Below are positions 53,468 to 62,414 of a stretch of 64,000 nt of DNA, piece by piece (the first letter of the stretch is position 1; each line of letters begins with the position of its first letter). This stretch comes from Actinoallomurus oryzae (GTDB lineage Bacteria; Actinomycetota; Actinomycetes; Streptosporangiales; Streptosporangiaceae). The notes under the pieces are model-generated. The model made no database searches. It saw only the letters and a list, made by a program, of their open reading frames with translations, and was not told the origin of the DNA. Where the stretch lies: assembly GCF_039541955.1 (NCBI RefSeq), contig NZ_BAABHF010000019.1, positions 682,001-746,000 on the forward strand. The letters are read 5' to 3'. Made by a program: the position numbers and the translations under genes.

Positions 53468-54262
53468 ATGGAGGATGACGCGAGGCGTCACGACCTGCGC
53501 GCCGGTTTCGACCGCGCGGCAGAGGACTACCAGCGCACGAGGCCGGTATGCCCGCCCCGGCTGTTCGACGACCTGATCGACCGCGCCGGGCTCGAGGCGG
53601 GCGACCGGGTGGTCGAGATCGGCTGCGGTACGGGGCAGGCGACCGTGCCGCTCGCCCGGCGCGGCCTGGCCGTCACCGCCGTCGAGCCGGGCGGTGAGCT
53701 GGCCGTCGTCGCCCGCCGTCGGCTGGCCGGATTCCCCACCGCCGAGGTGGTGACCTGCTTGTTCGAGGACTGGCGGCCGCCGGACGACGCGCCGATCGAG
53801 GCGGTGGTGGCCGTGAACTCCCTGCACTGGATCGACCCGGCGCTCCGTTACGCCAAGCCGCACGCGCTGCTGCGCCCCGGGGGCGCCATGGCCGTGGCCG
53901 AATGCCGGTGGGCCCGGCCGGCAGACGCCGAACCCTTCTGGACGGAGGTGCAGGAGGACTACCGGGCCGTGGAGTTCGAGGGCAGCCCTCCGCCGCCGCC
54001 GGAACGGATCGGTCCGTGGCACTTCCCGCCCGAGGCGCGGGGTCTCTTCGAGGAGACGGCGAGCCTGCGCTACCCCTTCCAGGTCCGCTACAGCGCCGAT
54101 GACCACCTCACCAACCTGGCGACCCAGTCCGGCGTCCAGGCGCTCGGCGAGGCGCGGCGCGCCGAGTTCCTCGCCCGCGTACGGCACCGGCTGGAGTCGC
54201 TCGGCCGGCCGACGCTCACCGCCACGTTCGTCGGCCGCCTGACCGTCGGACGGCGGGCGTGA
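53468..54262 (+). CDS. class I SAM-dependent methyltransferase
   Basis: A 264-residue methyltransferase. Motif I is VVEIGCGTGQATVPLA, motif II end VEPGGEL, and the post-I segment AVVAVNSLHWIDPALR resembles trans-aconitate/ubiquinone-type methyltransferases. N-terminal FDRAAEDYQRTRP is the usual lead helix. It is divergent from the sugar ABC operon and monocistronic. Substrate unknown. Confidence 0.9.
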   Translation: MEDDARRHDLRAGFDRAAEDYQRTRPVCPPRLFDDLIDRAGLEAGDRVVEIGCGTGQATVPLARRGLAVTAVEPGGELAVVARRRLAGFPTAEVVTCLFEDWRPPDDAPIEAVVAVNSLHWIDPALRYAKPHALLRPGGAMAVAECRWARPADAEPFWTEVQEDYRAVEFEGSPPPPPERIGPWHFPPEARGLFEETASLRYPFQVRYSADDHLTNLATQSGVQALGEARRAEFLARVRHRLESLGRPTLTATFVGRLTVGRRA

Positions 54263-54280
54263 CGCCGGACCCGGAACGCC

Positions 54281-54877
54281 TCAGCCGTGGGGCAGCGACG
54301 CGAAGAGCGCCGACCTCGCGGCGCCTGAGGCGAAGTAGCCCCGCAGGGTTCCGTTGCCGAGGGTTCCGCAGCCGTCGCTGATCGAGGCCACCAGGTCGGG
54401 AGCGTCGGTGTATCCGGCGATCAGCGAGGTGTGCCGCATGGTCGCCAGCAGGGGGCACCCGTGATCGCCGGGTTTCAACGGGACTCTCACCCCCTGCACC
54501 ACACGAGCGATGCCGCGGTGATCGACCGAGAGGCCCGACCGCAGCCTCAGGTTCCATCCGGTGCTCTCCGAGCCCCTGTAGCGACAGATGACGAGGCTCC
54601 GCGGGGTTCCGGGAATGAGCTGCTTCGCGTCGGCCGCGCGATATCGGCTCTGCTCTCTCACCCGTCCCTCCGGCAGCGGGGTCCGGGGACAGCCCGCGGC
54701 GCCGGAGTGTCCGAGCACGCCGATCGTGACGACGAACCCGGCCGCCACGGTCAGGCACAGCGCGATGACGAGCGTCCGGTTCCGCGGTAAGCGGGGCCGC
54801 CTGCGGCGGACGGCGCGCGCCGGGGCGGCGTCCACGCCCCGGTGGACGCCGTCCCGACGGGACTGTTCAGGATCCAT
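54281..54877 (-). CDS. hypothetical membrane-anchored protein
   Basis: A 198-residue protein with a basic, Arg-rich N-terminus (~35 residues), one hydrophobic helix (LVIALCLTVAAGFVVTIGVL) and an extracytoplasmic domain with several Cys that could form disulfides (AAGCPRTP, VICRYRGS, DHGCPLLAT, SDGCGTLG). Related to small actinobacterial surface proteins without known function. It lies between a methyltransferase (18 bases away, convergent) and iolD (9 bases away). Confidence 0.7.
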   Translation of the reverse strand: MDPEQSRRDGVHRGVDAAPARAVRRRRPRLPRNRTLVIALCLTVAAGFVVTIGVLGHSGAAGCPRTPLPEGRVREQSRYRAADAKQLIPGTPRSLVICRYRGSESTGWNLRLRSGLSVDHRGIARVVQGVRVPLKPGDHGCPLLATMRHTSLIAGYTDAPDLVASISDGCGTLGNGTLRGYFASGAARSALFASLPHG

Positions 54878-54886
54878 GTCCGGAGA

Positions 54887-56752
54887 CTAGAGATAAGGAC
54901 GCTGTTCCTGCTTGTCCTTCTCATAACGGGCGCGGGCCTCGCGTACGGTGTCCAGGCTCGAGACCTCGGCGACCGGGACGTCCCACCAGGCCTCGCCGTC
55001 CGGGGCCGGGCGCAGCGGGTCGGTCTCGACGTGTACGACCGTCGTGCCGGACTCCTCGCGGGCCCGGGCGAGGGCGTCGCGCAGCTCCGGGGCGGTGCGC
55101 GCGGTGAACACCCGCGCGCCGAGGCTCGCGGCGTTGGCGGCGAGGTCGACGGGGAGCACCTCGCCGTTCAGGCCCGAGGGGGTGCGGTAGCGGTAACGGG
55201 TGCCGAACCGCTGCGCGCCGACCGACTCCGACAGGTTGCCGATCGAGGCGAAGCCGTGGTTCTGCACGAGGACGACGATGAGCTTGACGCCCTCCTGCAC
55301 GGCCGTGACCAGCTCGCTGGACATCATCAGGTACGACCCGTCACCGATCATGACGAACACCTCGCGGCCGGTGCCGCCGCCCTCGTCGAGGGCCATCTTC
55401 ACGCCCAGGCCGCCGGCGATCTCGTACCCCATGCACGAGTAGCCGTACTCGACGTGGTATCCCTTCGGGTCCCGAGGCCGCCACAGTTTGTGCAGGTCAC
55501 CGGGCATCGAACCCGCGGCGCACACCACGACGTCGCGATCCCGCGCCGCCTCGCCCACGAGGCCGAGCACCTCCGACTGGGCGGGCAGGCCGTTCTCCGA
55601 CGGGCGGAAGGCCTCGTCCACGACGGCGTTCCAGCGGGCGACGCGCTCGCGGGTCTCCTCCCGGTACGCCTCGGGCACCGACCAGCCCTCCAGCGCGCCG
55701 CGCAGCGCCGCCAGGCCGGCCGCCGCGTCGGCGACCAGTGAGGTGCCGGCGTGCTTGGCCGCGTCGAACGCGGCCACGTTGAGGTTGACGAACCGGGCCC
55801 GCCCGAAGAGGCTGCGCGAGGCCGTCGTGAAGTCGCTGTAGCGGGTGCCGACGCCGATGACCACGTCGGCCTCGCGGGCCAGGGCGTTCGCCGCGGTGGT
55901 GCCGGTGGCGCCGATCGCGCCGGCCGCCTGCGGGTGGTCCCACCGCAGCGAGCCCTTGCCGGCCTGGGTCTCCCCCACCGGGACGCCGGTCGCCTCGGCG
56001 AAGGCGCGCAGCTCCTCCGTGGCGCGGGAGTAGATCACTCCGCCGCCCGCCACGATCAGCGGCCGCTCGGCGCCGCGGATCAGCTCGGCCGCCCGCGCGA
56101 GCGCGGCGGGCTCGGGCACGGGCCGGGCCACGTGCCAGACCCGCTCGGCGAACAGCTCCTCGGGCCAGTCGTACGCCTCGGCCTGCACGTCCTGCGGCAG
56201 CGCCAGGGTCACCGCGCCCGTCTCGGCCGGGTCGGTCAGCACGCGCATCGCGGCCAGCAGCGCCGACGGGAGCTGCTCGGGCCGGTTGATCCGGTCCCAG
56301 AACCGTGACACCGGCTTGAACGCGTCGTTGACCGACACGTCGTACGAGCGCGGGTCCTCCAGCTCCTGGAGCACGGGATTGGCGACGCGGGTGGCGAAGA
56401 CGTCGCCGGGCAGGAGCAGTACCGGGATCCGGTTGATCGTCGCCAGCGCGGCGCCGGTCACCATGTTGGTCGCGCCCGGCCCGATCGAGCTGGTGCACGC
56501 GAACGCGCGCAGCCGGTCGTGCGCCCGCGCGAAGCCGACGGCCGTGTGCACCATCGCCTGCTCGTTGCGCGCCTGGTAGTAGGGCAGGTCCTTGCCGTAC
56601 TCCAGCAGCGCCTCGCCGATGCCCGCGACGTTGCCGTGGCCGAAGATGCCGAAGCAGCCGGCGAAGAACCGCTGCCGTACGCCGTCGCGCTCGGTCCACT
56701 GGTTCGCCAGGAAACGGACGATCGCCTGTCCGGTGGTGAGCCTCATCGTCAC
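54887..56752 (-). CDS. iolD: 3D-(3,5/4)-trihydroxycyclohexane-1,2-dione hydrolase
   Basis: A 621-residue ThDP-dependent enzyme that opens the ring of the diketo-inositol intermediate to 5-deoxy-glucuronate. N-terminal MRLTTGQAIVRFLANQWTER and FAGCFGIFGHGNVAGIGEAL are IolD hallmarks. The ThDP motif is GDGSYLMM...QNHG (near residues 475-500). The GTG start overlaps the iolB stop by 4 nt; an ATG two codons in is possible. It is the last gene of the iol operon. Confidence 0.95.
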   Translation of the reverse strand: MTMRLTTGQAIVRFLANQWTERDGVRQRFFAGCFGIFGHGNVAGIGEALLEYGKDLPYYQARNEQAMVHTAVGFARAHDRLRAFACTSSIGPGATNMVTGAALATINRIPVLLLPGDVFATRVANPVLQELEDPRSYDVSVNDAFKPVSRFWDRINRPEQLPSALLAAMRVLTDPAETGAVTLALPQDVQAEAYDWPEELFAERVWHVARPVPEPAALARAAELIRGAERPLIVAGGGVIYSRATEELRAFAEATGVPVGETQAGKGSLRWDHPQAAGAIGATGTTAANALAREADVVIGVGTRYSDFTTASRSLFGRARFVNLNVAAFDAAKHAGTSLVADAAAGLAALRGALEGWSVPEAYREETRERVARWNAVVDEAFRPSENGLPAQSEVLGLVGEAARDRDVVVCAAGSMPGDLHKLWRPRDPKGYHVEYGYSCMGYEIAGGLGVKMALDEGGGTGREVFVMIGDGSYLMMSSELVTAVQEGVKLIVVLVQNHGFASIGNLSESVGAQRFGTRYRYRTPSGLNGEVLPVDLAANAASLGARVFTARTAPELRDALARAREESGTTVVHVETDPLRPAPDGEAWWDVPVAEVSSLDTVREARARYEKDKQEQRPYL

Positions 56753-57609
56753 TCGCCCTTCGCCGGGGCCGCCGAGGTCAGGGGAAGGCGGGGGTCGGGT
56801 TCCTGCCCCGCCCAGGTCTCACGGATCCACGCGTGCGCGGGATCGTCGCAGATCAGCCACTGCCGCTCCGCTCCCGGACCGGCCATGACGTTCAGGTAGT
56901 ACAGGTCGTACCCCGGTGTGGCCATCGACGGGCCGTGCCAGCCGTGCGGGATGACCACGACGTCTCCGGTGCGCACCTCGGCCAGCACGTCGATCGGCCG
57001 GTCCTCGGTGCCGTACACCCGCTGGTAGGCCATGCCGCCGCCGGCCACCTCGAAGTAGTAGATCTCCTCCAGCTCGCACTCGCCCTCGCGCGCCTCGTCG
57101 TGCTTGTGCGGCGGGTAGGAGGACCAGCAGCCGCCCGGCGTGATCACCTCGCAGGCGATCAGCTTGTCCGCGTACGGGAAGGCCTCCGGGGTGCAGAAGT
57201 TGTTCACCTGGCGGCTGGCGACGCCCGCGCCCCGCAGCTCCACCGGGACGTCCTCGGCCGGGACGTACCGGGCGGTCAGGCGCCGTTCGCACCGCGCCGA
57301 CGGCAGCGCGAACCGCCCGCTCCCCCGTACGCGCACGGTGGCCTCGCGCGGCACGTACACGAAGTCGGTGACGCGGGAGAAGACGTCCTCGCGCCCGGCG
57401 ACCTCGAACGTCACGCCGTCGCACTCGACCGTGCAGCCGCCGTTCAGCGGCAGCACGAGCATCTCCTCCTCCCCCGTCTCGAACACGTGCTCGCCGTCGA
57501 TCTCCAGCGTCCGCAGCCCGGAAAAGGTCCAGCCCGCCGTCTCCGGCGTGACGACCAGACCGTACGGCGCGGACGCCGTGCTTCCCTGGGGCAGGTAGTA
57601 CTTCGTCAC
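56749..57609 (-). CDS. iolB: 5-deoxy-glucuronate isomerase
   Basis: A 286-residue bicupin IolB. Metal-binding motifs are seen in SSYPPHKHDEAREGECELEE and GDVVVIPHGWHGPSMATPGY. N-terminal GLVVTPETAGWTFSGLRTLE is characteristic. It converts 5-deoxy-D-glucuronate to 2-deoxy-5-keto-gluconate, between IolD and IolC in the pathway. GTGA overlaps join it to both neighbours. Confidence 0.95.
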   Translation of the reverse strand: MTKYYLPQGSTASAPYGLVVTPETAGWTFSGLRTLEIDGEHVFETGEEEMLVLPLNGGCTVECDGVTFEVAGREDVFSRVTDFVYVPREATVRVRGSGRFALPSARCERRLTARYVPAEDVPVELRGAGVASRQVNNFCTPEAFPYADKLIACEVITPGGCWSSYPPHKHDEAREGECELEEIYYFEVAGGGMAYQRVYGTEDRPIDVLAEVRTGDVVVIPHGWHGPSMATPGYDLYYLNVMAGPGAERQWLICDDPAHAWIRETWAGQEPDPRLPLTSAAPAKGE

Positions 57610-58514
57610 GGCATGACCTCCACCGCCGCGTCCACTGCGGCCGCGACGTCGTCTCCGGGCGGATACAGCAGAGTGCGGCCGGCCACGATGCCCATCACAC
57701 CGGGCAGCGCCAGGGCCTTGCGCCAGGTCGCCAGGGCGGCGTCCCGGTCGTCGGTGACCTCACCGCCGAGCAGCAGCGCCGGCAGCGTCGAGGCCGCCAT
57801 CACGCGCTCCATCTCGTCCACGACCGGCACCTTCAGCCAGGTGTGGGCCGAGGTCGCGCCCAGCCCCGAGGCGATCGCGACGGCCCGCGTCATGGCCTCC
57901 GGGGTGAGCACGTTGCGCACCCGGCCGCCCTCGCGCCGGGAGATGAACGGTTCGACCATCGCCATGAGCCCGTGCCGGGCCAGACCGGTCACCGCGTGCG
58001 CGCACGACTCCAGCGTGCGGGCGGTCGCCGGATCGTCGTCGTCGATCCGCAGCAGCATCTTGCCGCCGTCCAGTCCCCGTTCGGCGATGGCCGGCACGTC
58101 GTAGGCGGTGAACCGGTCGTCGATCTCGAACGACGCCCCGGCCAGCCCGCCGCGGTTCATCGAGCCGATGACGACCTTGTCGTCCAGGACGCCGAGGAGC
58201 AGCAGGTCCTCGATCACGTCGGGCGTGCCCAGCACGCCGTCGACGCCGGGCCGCCCCAGCGCCACGCACAGCCGGCGCAGCAGCTCGGCGCGGTCGGCCA
58301 TGGCCAGCGGCCGGTCGCCGGCGGCGAAGGCGCCACGCGCCGGATGGTCCGCCGCGACGATCATGAGCCTGCCGGCCGGGCCGAGCAGCGACGGCCGTCG
58401 TTTCCGGGTGGCCGCCGCCTCGGCGACGGCCTGCGGACGGTGCGCGCGGATCTCGGTCAGCGCGCCGATCCGTTCCGCGAACTCGCCGCAGTGCATGTCG
58501 GTTCCCTCGTTCAC
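57606..58514 (-). CDS. Cgl0159-type (beta/alpha)8 aldolase-like protein of inositol catabolism
   Basis: A 302-residue class I aldolase-like barrel. Segments are RLMIVAADHPARGAFAAGDR, VIGSMNRGGLAGASFEIDDR, LESCAHAVTGLARHGLMAMV and HTWLKVPVV with a candidate Schiff-base Lys, then LPALLLGGEVTDD. It matches my memory of the Cgl0159 family beside iolC in Corynebacterium and Streptomyces, where it is the likely 2-deoxy-5-keto-gluconate-6-phosphate aldolase in place of IolJ. GTG start overlaps micro-ORF D by 4 nt. Confidence 0.85.
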   Translation of the reverse strand: MNEGTDMHCGEFAERIGALTEIRAHRPQAVAEAAATRKRRPSLLGPAGRLMIVAADHPARGAFAAGDRPLAMADRAELLRRLCVALGRPGVDGVLGTPDVIEDLLLLGVLDDKVVIGSMNRGGLAGASFEIDDRFTAYDVPAIAERGLDGGKMLLRIDDDDPATARTLESCAHAVTGLARHGLMAMVEPFISRREGGRVRNVLTPEAMTRAVAIASGLGATSAHTWLKVPVVDEMERVMAASTLPALLLGGEVTDDRDAALATWRKALALPGVMGIVAGRTLLYPPGDDVAAAVDAAVEVMP

Positions 58515-58582
58515 GGGCCCTCCTTCGTCGGGAGAGTGACCGGGCACACGTGTTGTCCGGTCCGCTGGCTGCGCTCGCTCAC
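58511..58582 (-). CDS. 23-codon micro-ORF D (68-nt element)
   Basis: A GTG overlapping the iolC TGA (GTGA) opens a 23-codon frame, VSERSQRTGQ...LPTKEGP, whose TGA overlaps the GTG of the aldolase gene. Length, ends and the ACGAAGGAGG near the 3' end match elements A and B; the middle differs. Confidence 0.55.
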   Translation of the reverse strand: MSERSQRTGQHVCPVTLPTKEGP

Positions 58583-59523
58583 GGGGCCTCCGTTCGCTGG
58601 GAGAGCAGTTCTTCGACCTCGGCGGTGGTGGGCATCGCCTCCGAGCAGGCGATCCGCGAGGCGACGATCGCGCCGGCCGCGTTCGCGAACCGGATGATCC
58701 GGCCGGCGTCCCAGCCGGCCAGCAGGCCGTGGCAGAGAGCGCCGCCGAACGCGTCGCCCGCGCCGAGCCCGTTGACGACGTCGACCGCGACGGGCGGCGC
58801 CTCGACCACGCCGTCGTCGTCGGCGGCCAGGACGCCCTTGGGGCCCTGCTTGACGATCGCCAGCCGCACGCCGCGCTCCCGCAGCGCGGCGGCGGCGCGG
58901 CGCGGGTCGCTCTCGCCCACCGCCACGGCGCACTCCTCCTGGTTGCCGACCACGACGGTGACGTGGTCGAGGGCCTTGTCCACCCAGTGCCGCGCCTCCT
59001 CCGGCGACGGCCAGAGCATCGGCCGGTAGTCCAGGTCGAGCACCGTGGTCCCCGCGTGCGCCTCCAGACCGGTGAGCGTCGCCGTACGGCTCGGCTCGTC
59101 GGACAGACCCGTCACCGTCGCCCAGAAGATCGTCGCCGCGCGGATGGCGTCGAGGTCGAGCTCGTCCGCGCGGATCTCCATGTCGGGCGCCTTGGGATAG
59201 CGGTAGAAGTACAGCGGGAAGTCATCGGGGGGGAAGATTTCACAGAACACCACCGGCGTGGGCAGTTCGCGCACCGGCGTCACGAAGCGGTCGTCCACGC
59301 CGTACCCGCGCAGCGCCCGGTGGATGAAGCGCCCGAACGGGTCGTCGCCGGTCCGTGTGATCACCGCGGTCTTCCGCCCGTGACGGGCTGCGGCGACCGC
59401 CACATTGGTCGAGCTGCCGCCGAGGTATTTGCCGAAGGTCTCGACGTCCTCCAGCCGTACGCCGACCTGGAGCGGGTAGACGTCGACGCTCACCCGCCCC
59501 ATGGTGATCAGGTCAAAGCCCAT
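58579..59523 (-). CDS. iolC: 5-dehydro-2-deoxygluconokinase
   Basis: A 314-residue PfkB-family kinase. GRVSVDVYPLQVG and YLGGSSTNVAVAAARHGRKT form the N-terminal sugar site; DVVNGLGAGDAFGGALCHGL holds the catalytic Asp and anion hole. N-terminal MGFDLITMGR is typical of IolC. The ATG has GGAGGAG upstream. It phosphorylates 2-deoxy-5-keto-gluconate for the downstream aldolase. Confidence 0.93.
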   Translation of the reverse strand: MGFDLITMGRVSVDVYPLQVGVRLEDVETFGKYLGGSSTNVAVAAARHGRKTAVITRTGDDPFGRFIHRALRGYGVDDRFVTPVRELPTPVVFCEIFPPDDFPLYFYRYPKAPDMEIRADELDLDAIRAATIFWATVTGLSDEPSRTATLTGLEAHAGTTVLDLDYRPMLWPSPEEARHWVDKALDHVTVVVGNQEECAVAVGESDPRRAAAALRERGVRLAIVKQGPKGVLAADDDGVVEAPPVAVDVVNGLGAGDAFGGALCHGLLAGWDAGRIIRFANAAGAIVASRIACSEAMPTTAEVEELLSQRTEAP

Positions 59524-59599
59524 GGCTGCTCCTCCGCCGGAGTCGGCGACCACCGGGACCGTGCCCGCCGACTCGCTTCGATTCGCTCCGCTCCGTCAT
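59513..59599 (-). CDS. 28-codon micro-ORF E (diverged element)
   Basis: Starts in the ATGA overlap with the iolE-like stop, MTERSESKRVGGHG..., and ends 11 bases inside iolC. The first ~25 bases (ATGACGGAGCGGAGCGAATC) match elements A and B; the 3' end keeps a GGAGGAG ribosome site for iolC. It is longer by eight bases than the 68-nt units. Confidence 0.45.
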   Translation of the reverse strand: MTERSESKRVGGHGPGGRRLRRRSSHGL

Positions 59600-60447
59600 G
59601 TGGTCTCCATGAACGCCACGCTCGTCCGTACGTCGTCGACCGGGCCCGTGCCGGGAGGCGGCTCGGCGGTCAGGATCGTGTCCTGTTCCATGACATACCA
59701 ACCGCCATAGCCCGCGGCGGTGAGGGCGTCGACGATTCCGGGGATGTCGATGTCCCCCTTGCCGAGGGGCCGGTAGATCCCCTGCCGTACGGCGTCGGTG
59801 TAGAGGAGCTCTCCGGCGCGCACCCGTGCGGCCAGCCGGGCGTCCACGTCCTTCAGGTGAACGTGGGCGATCCGGCCGGACGCGGCGCGGGCCAGCGCGA
59901 GCGGGTCGGTGCCGCCGATGAGCAGGTGGCCGGTGTCGAGGCAGAGCGCGATCCGCGACCCGGCCAGTACGCGGTCGACCTCGGCGGGGCCCTCGACGAC
60001 CGTGCCGACGTGCGGGTGCAGTGTAGCCAGCAGGCCGCGGCCCGCGGCGTGGTCGGCGACCCGGTCGAGGTTGGTCAGGAGGATCCGCCAGTCGTCGTCG
60101 GTCAGGGCGGGCCGTTCGTCGTAGCCGTCCAGGCCGGTCGCGGCGGCCAGCACGAGCGTGCGGGCGTCGCCGAAACCGGCGAGCGCGCGCTCGACGTCCG
60201 GAAGCGGGTCGTGGCCGGCGTCGTGGAGCACGACCGGGACGAAGCCGCCGACCGCGCCGAGCCCGTACTCCGCCAGCAGCGCGGACCGCTCGCCCGGCTC
60301 GGCCGGCAGGAACCCGTCCGGGCCGAACTCCGTCGCGGCCAGCCCGGCGTCCCGCATCTCGGCCAGCACGCGGCCGGGCGCCATCTGGTGACCCCAGCCC
60401 GGCACCTCGCACACGCCCCAGGAGATCGGCGCACCGGCGATCCTCAT
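59596..60447 (-). CDS. iolE: inosose dehydratase-like TIM-barrel enzyme
   Basis: A 283-residue xylose-isomerase-like barrel. N-terminal IAGAPISWGVCEVPGWGHQM, and metal-site segments LHPHVGTVVEG, LCLDTGHLLIGG and IAHVHLKDVDA are diagnostic of IolE/IolI proteins; the C-terminal GKGDIDIPGIVDAL completes the barrel. IolE dehydrates scyllo-inosose. Position between iolG and iolC supports IolE over IolI. ATGA overlap with iolG. Confidence 0.9.
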   Translation of the reverse strand: MRIAGAPISWGVCEVPGWGHQMAPGRVLAEMRDAGLAATEFGPDGFLPAEPGERSALLAEYGLGAVGGFVPVVLHDAGHDPLPDVERALAGFGDARTLVLAAATGLDGYDERPALTDDDWRILLTNLDRVADHAAGRGLLATLHPHVGTVVEGPAEVDRVLAGSRIALCLDTGHLLIGGTDPLALARAASGRIAHVHLKDVDARLAARVRAGELLYTDAVRQGIYRPLGKGDIDIPGIVDALTAAGYGGWYVMEQDTILTAEPPPGTGPVDDVRTSVAFMETT

Positions 60448-61442
60448 GCGCGGACCTCCTCGACCGGCACGGCGCGCGCCTCCCGCCGGGACCGCTCGCA
60501 CGCCTCGGCGACGTAGAACGCCTCCAGCGCCTCGTCCGGCGGGCAGGGGCTCTCGGCCTCGCCGGCGACGACCCGCAGGAACGCCCGCATCTCGGCGGTG
60601 TACGCCGGGCCGAACCGGTCGAGGAATCCGGTGCAGGGCGCGCCGGCGTGCAGGAGGTCCCCGTCGGCGGTCGCGAGCGGCGTGTGCTCGTTCAGGCCGG
60701 CGACCAGGCTGTCCTTGGCTCCCAGCGCCTCCAGCCGCACGTCGTAGCCGGCCGCGTTGTAGCGGGTCTCGCTGATGATCGCGATGGTGCCGTCGTCCAG
60801 GGTGAGCAGGGCGGCGCCGGTGTCCACGTCGCCGCTCTCGGCGAAGTAGTCCTCGCCCTTGTTCGCGCCGACCGCCACGACCTGGACGACCTCGCGGCCG
60901 GTGACGAAGCGGACGCCGTCGATGTCGTGGACCGCGCAGTCGCGGAAGATGCCGCCGGAGACCGGGATGTAGCCGGGGGGCGGCGGCGCCGGGTCGAGCG
61001 TGCAGGACCGTACGGTGTGCAGCCAGCCGAGCCGTCCGGCCGCCACCGCGTCGCGCACGGCGACGTGGCCGGCGTCGAAACGACGCTGGAACCCCATCTG
61101 GACCTGGCAGCCGGACCGCCGGACGGCCTCCATGACTTGGAGCGTTCCAACGATGTCCGGCGCGACGGGCTTTTCGCAGAAAACCGGGATGCCGGCATCG
61201 GCCGCGCGCGTCACGAGGTCCGCGTGGGCGTCGGTCGCGGCCGCCACGACGATCGCGTCGAGGCCGGAGGAGAACAGGTCGCCGACCGAGTCCGCCGCCC
61301 GCGCCCCGTGCTTGCGGGCGAGCGCCCTCGCCCTGTCGGCATCGACATCAGCGATCAGGACCGACTCGACTTCTGGCAGACCGCCCAGGGTTTCGGCGTG
61401 CCGGGCCCCGATGCGCCCGGCTCCGGCGAGCCCGATTCTCAT
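60444..61442 (-). CDS. iolG: inositol 2-dehydrogenase
   Basis: A 332-residue Gfo/Idh/MocA oxidoreductase. The Rossmann motif is GLAGAGRIGARHAETL, the family motif CEKPVA, and GIFRDCAVHDIDGVRFVTG contains the catalytic Asp/His region. NAD-linked oxidation of myo-inositol is expected as the first step. It is the first gene of the iol operon, divergent from the GntR regulator across 176 bases. Confidence 0.92.
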   Translation of the reverse strand: MRIGLAGAGRIGARHAETLGGLPEVESVLIADVDADRARALARKHGARAADSVGDLFSSGLDAIVVAAATDAHADLVTRAADAGIPVFCEKPVAPDIVGTLQVMEAVRRSGCQVQMGFQRRFDAGHVAVRDAVAAGRLGWLHTVRSCTLDPAPPPPGYIPVSGGIFRDCAVHDIDGVRFVTGREVVQVVAVGANKGEDYFAESGDVDTGAALLTLDDGTIAIISETRYNAAGYDVRLEALGAKDSLVAGLNEHTPLATADGDLLHAGAPCTGFLDRFGPAYTAEMRAFLRVVAGEAESPCPPDEALEAFYVAEACERSRREARAVPVEEVRA

Positions 61443-61539
61443 AGGGTCCTCCGTGGTAGAACGTGTGCGAGCCGCGTTACGAGCGGGTTAACTCGGTGTT
61501 CCCGAGTCTGCTGCCGGATCTCCGGCCATGTCAACGATT

Positions 61540-61565
61540 TGTCATGACATTAAGAGGTAATACCT
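61540..61565. promoter_or_regulatory. two adjacent palindromes in the iol divergent promoter
   Basis: TGTCATGACA (61540-61549) and AGGTAATACCT (61555-61565), both perfect dyads, lie in the AT-rich middle of the iolG/GntR intergenic region. They are the best candidates for the GntR operator controlling both directions. Confidence 0.5.
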
Positions 61566-61618
61566 AAGTTGGGGAGAGCGGCGCTAAGATCTCGACATTC
61601 CGACCCTGAGGATCCGAG

Positions 61619-62356
61619 GTGCAGCGACCACCACTGACCGTCGACCGGAACAGCCCGGTCCCGCTCTACTTCCAGCTGGCGGAGCAGTTGGAGGCCGCGA
61701 TCGTGGCGGGGACGCTCGCTCCCGGATCACGCCTGGAGAACGAGATCGAGCTCGCCGACCGGTGCGGCCTCTCCCGGCCGACGGTCCGCCAGGCGATCCA
61801 GCACCTGGTCGACAAGGGCCTGCTGGTGCGCAAGCGCGGCGTCGGCACCCAGGTCGTCCAGGCGCAGGTCAAACGCCCCATCGAGCTCACCAGCCTGTAC
61901 GACGACCTGGCCGCCGCCCAGCGCTCCCCGCGCACGAAGGTGCTCGAACTGGCCACCGTGCCGGCCGGCGACGAGGTCGCCAAGGACCTCGGCGTGTCCC
62001 TCGGCACGCCCGTCGTCCGCCTGCGGCGGCTGCGGCTGACCGACAGCGAGCCGCTGGCCCTGCTGACCAACCACCTGCCCCTCGACATCGTCGAGCTGAC
62101 CGCCGAGCGGCTCGAACGCCACGGGCTGTATGAGATCCTGCGCGCGGCCGGGGTCAACCTGCGGATCGCGAACCAGACCATCGGCGCGCGGGCCGCGACC
62201 ACGGCGGAGGCCATGCTGCTGGACGAGCGCCGCGGCGTGCCGCTGCTCACCATGACCCGCACGGCCTTCGACGACAAGGGCCGCGCCATCGAGTACGCCA
62301 CGCACGTGTACCGCGCGAGCCGCTACTCCTTCACCCTCACCCTCGTCGAACGCTGA
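61619..62356 (+). CDS. GntR/HutC-family regulator of the iol operon
   Basis: A 245-residue regulator. The winged HTH is PLYFQLAEQLEAAIVAGTLA with SRLENEIELADRCGLSRPTV; a UTRA domain follows (VVRLRRLRLTDSEPLALLTN, RHGLYEILRAAG). The GTG start has GAGG eight bases upstream. It is divergent from iolG, like IolR-type repressors that release DNA on binding an inositol intermediate. It may also act on the sugar ABC operon. Confidence 0.9.
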   Translation: MQRPPLTVDRNSPVPLYFQLAEQLEAAIVAGTLAPGSRLENEIELADRCGLSRPTVRQAIQHLVDKGLLVRKRGVGTQVVQAQVKRPIELTSLYDDLAAAQRSPRTKVLELATVPAGDEVAKDLGVSLGTPVVRLRRLRLTDSEPLALLTNHLPLDIVELTAERLERHGLYEILRAAGVNLRIANQTIGARAATTAEAMLLDERRGVPLLTMTRTAFDDKGRAIEYATHVYRASRYSFTLTLVER

Positions 62357-62414
62357 CGCCCGCGCCGGGGGCGGCGTTCGTGGCGAGCGGCCGCGCGGGG
62401 AGGGCGTCGGGCCG

